From: Warburgia ugandensis
Lineage: Eukaryota; Streptophyta; Magnoliopsida; Canellales; Canellaceae
NCBI GenBank assembly: GCA_035236585.1
Contig: CP141126.1
Coordinates: 7,515,001 to 7,579,000, forward strand
Reading direction: 5' to 3'
DNA: 64,000 nt
Made by a program: the position numbers and the translations under genes. Of the stretch, positions 58,908-64,000 are shown piece by piece. The notes below the pieces were generated by a model. That model searched no databases, was not told the DNA's origin, and saw nothing but the letters and a program-made list of their open reading frames with translations. The first letter of the stretch is position 1, and every line of letters begins with the position of its first letter.

Positions 58908-59545
58908 GTGTAGGCCCTGAAAATTTTCCCTGTAGGAAAAGCACCTTGTTACCATTAGAAACCAAACTTCTTACTGAACTCTAATGACCACTCAAAGCCT
59001 ACCATCTTATACCTTGATATCCTCCTTTAAGGACCACCTACCAAGACTACCCTCTAAGCTTTCTCGTCCCCTCTTGGGGAACTCGGGTCTCAATAATATA
59101 TCTATTGTCCACTTTGGCCTAAGCCTTACTGTTTTGTTCTTCTCTATAAGAAAAATGCATATGTACTGAGAGGAATGCCAAAACCTTATAACTAGCTAAT
59201 ACTTCTTCATTGTAAGACTAAACTCTCAAGATCACCTTGAGCCTGCCATCTTGTAGCTCTACATTTTTCCTTGGAAACTGCTTATCAAGACCTCCCTCCA
59301 CACTCCTTCTTCCCCGCTTAGGGAACATACATCCCCATGTGTAACCACTCTTTAGGTACACCAAGCACCACGTGCATTCTAGGCCCATTATCATGAGAGG
59401 GTCCAATTCTGATACTAATTGCAATGGCCTAGGCTTTAACATTAACAATATTGTTATCGCTGCCCGAAGCCTTATGATTTTACTCTTCTCCATACGAAAA
59501 ATACATTATTACCATTGGAGATACTCGAACCCTTATAACTGTAAT
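58908..59545 (-). mobile_element. Rearranged TRIM array with three LTR copies
   Basis: Three related stretches lie at about 58908-59060, 59091-59306 and 59418-59545. Shared words include AGCCTACCATCTTATACC with AGCCTGCCATCTTGTAGC, and GTTCTTCTCTATAAGAAAAA with ACTCTTCTCCATACGAAAAA. The internal part at 59307-59417 has the antisense polypurine-like TTCTTCCCCGCTTAGGGAAC and ATTCTGATACTA, a decayed complement of the tRNA-Met primer site. Only about 30 bases of internal sequence separate the first two LTRs. The family is that of 23178 and 62609. Recombination between LTRs of neighbouring or tandem copies explains the layout best. Confidence 0.65.
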
Positions 59546-62500
59546 ACCTACTAATTTTTAATTCTGGAAAATGCATGATTGCGTGGAATTTTGAAAATTT
59601 GTAAAAATTGAGAAAATGTAGATTTGAAAATTTTAGAGATAAAATCATGAGCTAAAACCTCCATATTTGAAAAGTACATGAGAAATGGAATTCAACAACA
59701 CTAAGAACGCTAAAATTGGAGACCGAAAGAAAAATAGCTTATTATTTTAATTTACTTATTTAATTAAAAATAACAAAAGAGGTAGAATGGTAATTTCACA
59801 GGTAGGCCCCATGAGATCAAGTGCTGAAACTGATGAGAGCATTAAATAAGCATAGTGATGATTACCAGCATTTATGGTTCTAGGAATAAATAAAAACTGG
59901 ATTTTATTAAAAAACAAAAAAAATTCAAAACTCAATTTTTACTATGGAAAACTAGATTTTGCATGAATCTTCTCCCCTGGCGCAATGGAGTTCCCCTTCC
60001 TTGACTGGCCTGACTTGAGGTAGGACCGTTCTTCTCCCCTTTCCCCATTCCGATTTCGTTTCTTAAGTTTTCCATTGGTCAACGTTGGAAAAAGGCATGG
60101 ATTTGCCGTTTTTTGATAACTGTGTATACCCTTATTGTTGATATGAAAATAAACTGATGAAACGGTGTCAGATGGATGATCTGAACCGTTCATCTTGTGC
60201 CTGATAAAACAAAGAACAAACCCATGAAATCTCATAAAAATCCAACAGTTAGGGACATCAAAAAACATGAAAAATAGTAAAGAGGGAAAATTTTGTAAAT
60301 GTAGTAAAATTGGAGTAAAAACTTTAGATTCATGCAAAATCAATGGATGAGACTATAATAAAGTGAATGTACGTGAAAATTCGATTAGAATGGTGTAAAA
60401 ATTTGCAAGATTTGGTTACTGTTAGTGTCGCCGGAGGCGACCAGAGTTCAATCGTCGTCTCTGACAACGACAACCCAGTCAAGTTGCACTAGGGAAGTTG
60501 TCGGAGACACGAGGAATGACACGTGCGCGTACACATGTGGGCTGCTTGTGTAGCATCTCTGACATGAGGCAAAATGTGCACGAATGTTCCGTACGCGGGT
60601 CACACGGCACATACCCCCAACATTTAATGGAACTAATTGATTAAAATGGATTATTCTTGACCGTCCATTTATTAAAAGCTCGATTTTGGGAGTTATAGAG
60701 GTCCAAATCATGATTTGAGACATCCGTTGAGATCATCTCGATGACATAGACTTAGATTTAACTTGAAAACTTTGATTTGACCACTTTTAAAATAGTTAAA
60801 ACTCAAAATACTATTAAATAACCTAGATCAGGTTGATCATGCCTTAGAAACTGATATATGTATCAAATATGAGATGATCTAGAGAAAAAGAAAAACATAT
60901 CTCATTTGATTGTCAAGAAAAGTGATCTTGGCCATTGATCTGATCAGATGCCTTAAGATTTGCTGATCAAAGAGCGATCTAATGGCCTAATTGATATGTA
61001 ATTAAGGATATACATGTAAATCACTAATCAAACATAGAAATTAGATGGATCATAATGAAAATGATTGGAATTAATGATCATATGTGATTATAAGTGATAA
61101 AGAGCAATCTATCGGTTGGATCATCTCCAAACTTCATAAGATGAAAGAGATTGATCCTTTATAGATTAAGGGACATTAATTTAATAAATCATACATAGAT
61201 TGACGATCAAAGATAGTAGATGATGGTCTAGATGTTAGAAAGACCACCATCTAGCTTAGGATTCCCCTAATTGAGGGTTAATCATGCAATCTGGACCGTT
61301 GATCTTGGATTAACTACCAGATCAAGGAAAATATCACTTGGAGTTGCTTAATTTTGAGATTTAAGAACACTAAGTGATTGGATGACTTATAATGTGATAG
61401 GTACGTCAGAGCGCATGACTTGACATTGCTTACGTGCCTGATTGGAGTATTGCATTTTTGAAGTAGGTGATTACATTTGGGATTTTTTCATGATTTCTTA
61501 AATCATGATATATTATTTGAGAACTTTGAAGCATGGGTTTTATGTCCTACCATGTTTGCATGAGATTACTTTTCAACATGTATTACCGATATGTTTGCTA
61601 CTCCTTTTGGCATAATTTATGCACTTCTTCTTAATATATTTTATGTTGCATCGATTTGGATTATTTGAGGATGTTATACACTGATTTTTGATGCATTATG
61701 CACAGATTTTCGATACTTAACTTATGGTTTGTCGATTTATGATGGGTGCTTATGCCCAGTGGGTACTATGCTAGGAGGGTTGTAAGGTTGGCCACTCGTC
61801 CTTTGACTTTGTGATGATAATGATTAAACACCCACCCCTGAGAGGGCAAGGTACGTAGGGCTGACATCATAGGTAGCCCACACTCTACGTGTCCGTCTCC
61901 TACCATGTGAGTCGAATGGAGTCTCCTGTTTCGGTGTCGAAGGGGAGCAGTAATGATTGAGACCCTGGTGTGGTTGCCACTGTAGCATAATAGCCAATAT
62001 TCTTATTCTTATACTCATGTAACATGGATATATTAGGTGAAGCCTCAGTCGGTGGTCAGACGTGTGCAAGCCTATAGGTTGGCAAGCTACCTGGTGTGTG
62101 AGTTACAGGCGAGGGACCTAGGGTTGTAATGTGTACTCATTGTCATTGATATGAGTGTAATTGACACACTCTTAGGCCTTGCTTGTGCACGGTGCCCTGT
62201 CTAGCATGACATGCATTTATATTATGATGTAGACATGAATTCTTATTGCTTTTAATGGATGTATATCCAGGTGTTGCTCATGCTTTGCGTGCCATGATGA
62301 TTAGATTTGTTGTTGATTTGTTTAGACTTATGATTTTCATGTGTTATTTATTATAGATGTCTGATGATTTGACATGCCTTATGCATGTTTTATCTTTTGA
62401 GATTCGCCATGACATTGATATTTTACACCACATGATTTATTGTATTTTTTTTTATTGATTTGTAATTGTCTACACAAGTAATAGCTTGCTGAGGTATTGC

Positions 62501-62608
62501 TTTATTTTACAATGCGTTAGATTTAGAGTGCGATAGCGCTAAGGAAAAGTAGGTGGAGCAACTTTAATTGAGCAAAGACCTTAAGGACTATATACCTTTT
62601 TGTACTTC
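59546..62608. other. Gene-free stretch, possibly a large LTR
   Basis: The stretch begins near TGTAATACCTACTAATTTTT (about 59537) and shows no coding similarity. The form recalls long non-coding LTRs of plant Gypsy chromoviruses, as do the CTACACAAGTAATAGCTTGC word at 62471 and its likeness at 63401. No second LTR, primer site or target duplication was confirmed. Confidence 0.25.
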
Positions 62609-62957
62609 TGTAACACCCCGAGGTTCCAACAGTCATAATATTGTTTGCTTTGGGGGCCCCATACACCCCTTATGGCTTTGTTCTTCCCTAGTTTTTTAAG
62701 AAAAACGCATTGTGACTATTAGAGTTTCCCAAACTCTTATAAACAGCCCAGTTTCCTCTCCCCAAGCAATGTGGGACTAACTCTTTGTCTTTCACCCAAC
62801 TTAAAAGCCTGTCAGCCTTCTCTTTTCTCTCGCTCATCAACCCAGGGCTTCACATCTTCCCCCCTAAGGAACACGTGCCCCCACGTGATTGCCAGGACTA
62901 GGCGCCTGCATGCGACTAGCCACCACACCACGTGGGGAACTGGCTCTGATATCATTA
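62609..62957 (-). mobile_element. Truncated TRIM: one LTR plus internal region
   Basis: 62609-62854 (246 bases) is an LTR in antisense, beginning TGTAACACCCCGAGG and ending AACCCAGGGCTTCACA. Its length equals that of the second LTR of the TRIM at 23178, and inverted it starts TGTGAAGCCCTGGG like that element. TCTTCCCCCCTAAGG (62855-62869) is the polypurine tract complement and GCTCTGATATCA (62943-62954) the primer site complement. The LTR expected after it is absent. The element was cut on that side. Confidence 0.85.
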
Positions 62958-64000
62958 ACAACACGTGCACCAGTAGTTCTTGGCATTTGCGCACCCACAC
63001 TGGGTGGAGCAAAACCATGAGGCAACGTGAGGCCTTTCAGACAGTAGTTCGTCCATGAGGCAGTCTACCAAAGAATATAACATTGTCTACCGTACACTAA
63101 TACACACAATGACACTTTGGTATTTGATATGTGAAATGGATCATAAGAGCGAAGACTAGTATCAGGAAACGAAAGTGATTTGTGAGTTTGACATGTGACT
63201 GCATACCTTGCATTTCAAAGAATGTGTTTTGTACTAATGCATTAGTATTTCTTTCATTTTGGCATGAATTCGTGATTTTGATGAATGTGAATTATTTCAA
63301 GTTAAATGATAATTGAATGCTAGTTGTATGATTCAGCATGGACAAATTAATTTATATAAAAATATCATAATTTCGCTTATATACAATTGCATCTTATTTT
63401 ACCTACACAAGTGCAAGCTTGCTGAGATATTGTACTTGTTTACAATATCTCAGAGTCGAGGATTCTGGAGAAATAGGAGCTGTTGATAGGCAAGAAGTGC
63501 GTCAACAGAGGCTTTTGACGAAGATAGGTAAGAATGGGTTGTGAAATGAAGTTATTGTATCAAAATGAGAAAGAGACTATAATGTTTGTGGGTTTGTGGA
63601 GTTTTAATAACTTATGAGACTAGATTGTGATGTGTAGTTCCTGAGTATGTTTTGTTTAATGTAAGTTGTTTTTATTTCATTAGATGTATGAAAAGGTGAC
63701 AAAGTCTCCAATTTATGTTTGAAAAATGTCTAAATATTTATTAGGTACTTCGCAATGGCATGCGTTAAGTGTCAGATTTTTGAAAAATAGAGGAAACTTT
63801 GCCTGATTTTTTGTAGAAATGAGCGCTCATTTCACCAAGAATTCATGTTTTAAGAGAAAAAAATTGACACTCAGGGTTTTTCAAAGTGAATATAAAAGAA
63901 AAGATTCTTCTGCTGTTGTTTACTCTTTAAAAATGATTTTATTAAAGATCGAGCTCGCTAAGTCAATGTCTTTTTGTATTTTTGTATTTAAAAAGTGTTA
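62958..64000. other. Gene-free end of the window
   Basis: No gene recognised. The word CTACACAAGTGCAAGCTTGC at 63401 resembles 62471, both followed by TGAGRTATTG; the two could be related parts of old LTR elements. The remainder is AT-rich. Confidence 0.35.

Overview
This is a stretch of plant (angiosperm) nuclear DNA. The evidence is spliced genes of plant families (a sucrose transporter, a GRAS regulator, a RING-H2 E3 ligase), tRNA-derived SINEs that look like the Au family, a Ty1/copia retrotransposon, RTE-type LINEs and TRIM elements. Gene density is low (four recognisable host genes plus one gene relic in 64 kb), introns can be long, and mobile DNA dominates. The species cannot be fixed from sequence alone; a woody, possibly early-diverging (magnoliid-like) angiosperm is a guess.

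Layout. 1-6533: apparently one long intron, or upstream DNA, of a CCDC47-like gene (last two exons 6534-7071, + strand), holding an RTE 3' end (2437-2910) and three Au SINE pieces. 7072-12600: gene-free, with decayed repeats, a tRNA-like segment and a pair of LTR-like repeats. 12721-14214 (-): intronless GRAS transcription factor. 14.7-27 kb: repeat-rich, with a decayed RTE LINE (17027-20120, -), a cluster of short foldback elements (20.27-20.58 kb), seven Au SINEs, and a complete TRIM inserted inside one of those SINEs (23178-23773). 26707-27162 (-): RING-H2 E3 ligase. 27.7-28.3 kb: a large foldback and a 5S rRNA-like sequence. 29495-36790 (-): a sucrose-transporter pseudogene split inside its exon 3 by a 6.4 kb Ty1/copia element. 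40119-43563 (-): the intact five-exon sucrose transporter, in tandem with the pseudogene. 43.7-64 kb: no confident host gene; it holds an internally deleted RTE derivative, a Tourist-like MITE, a long-TIR element with internal duplication, tandem repeats, and two further loci of the same TRIM family.

The host genes do not form a pathway. The clearest history is at the transporter locus: tandem duplication, decay of one copy, and a copia insertion marked by a 5-bp target duplication. The nearest thing to something new is a TRIM family present in three states (complete and nested, truncated, and a rearranged three-LTR array) and an RTE derivative that kept only its two ends. No bacterial-type system, CRISPR array or operon is present.
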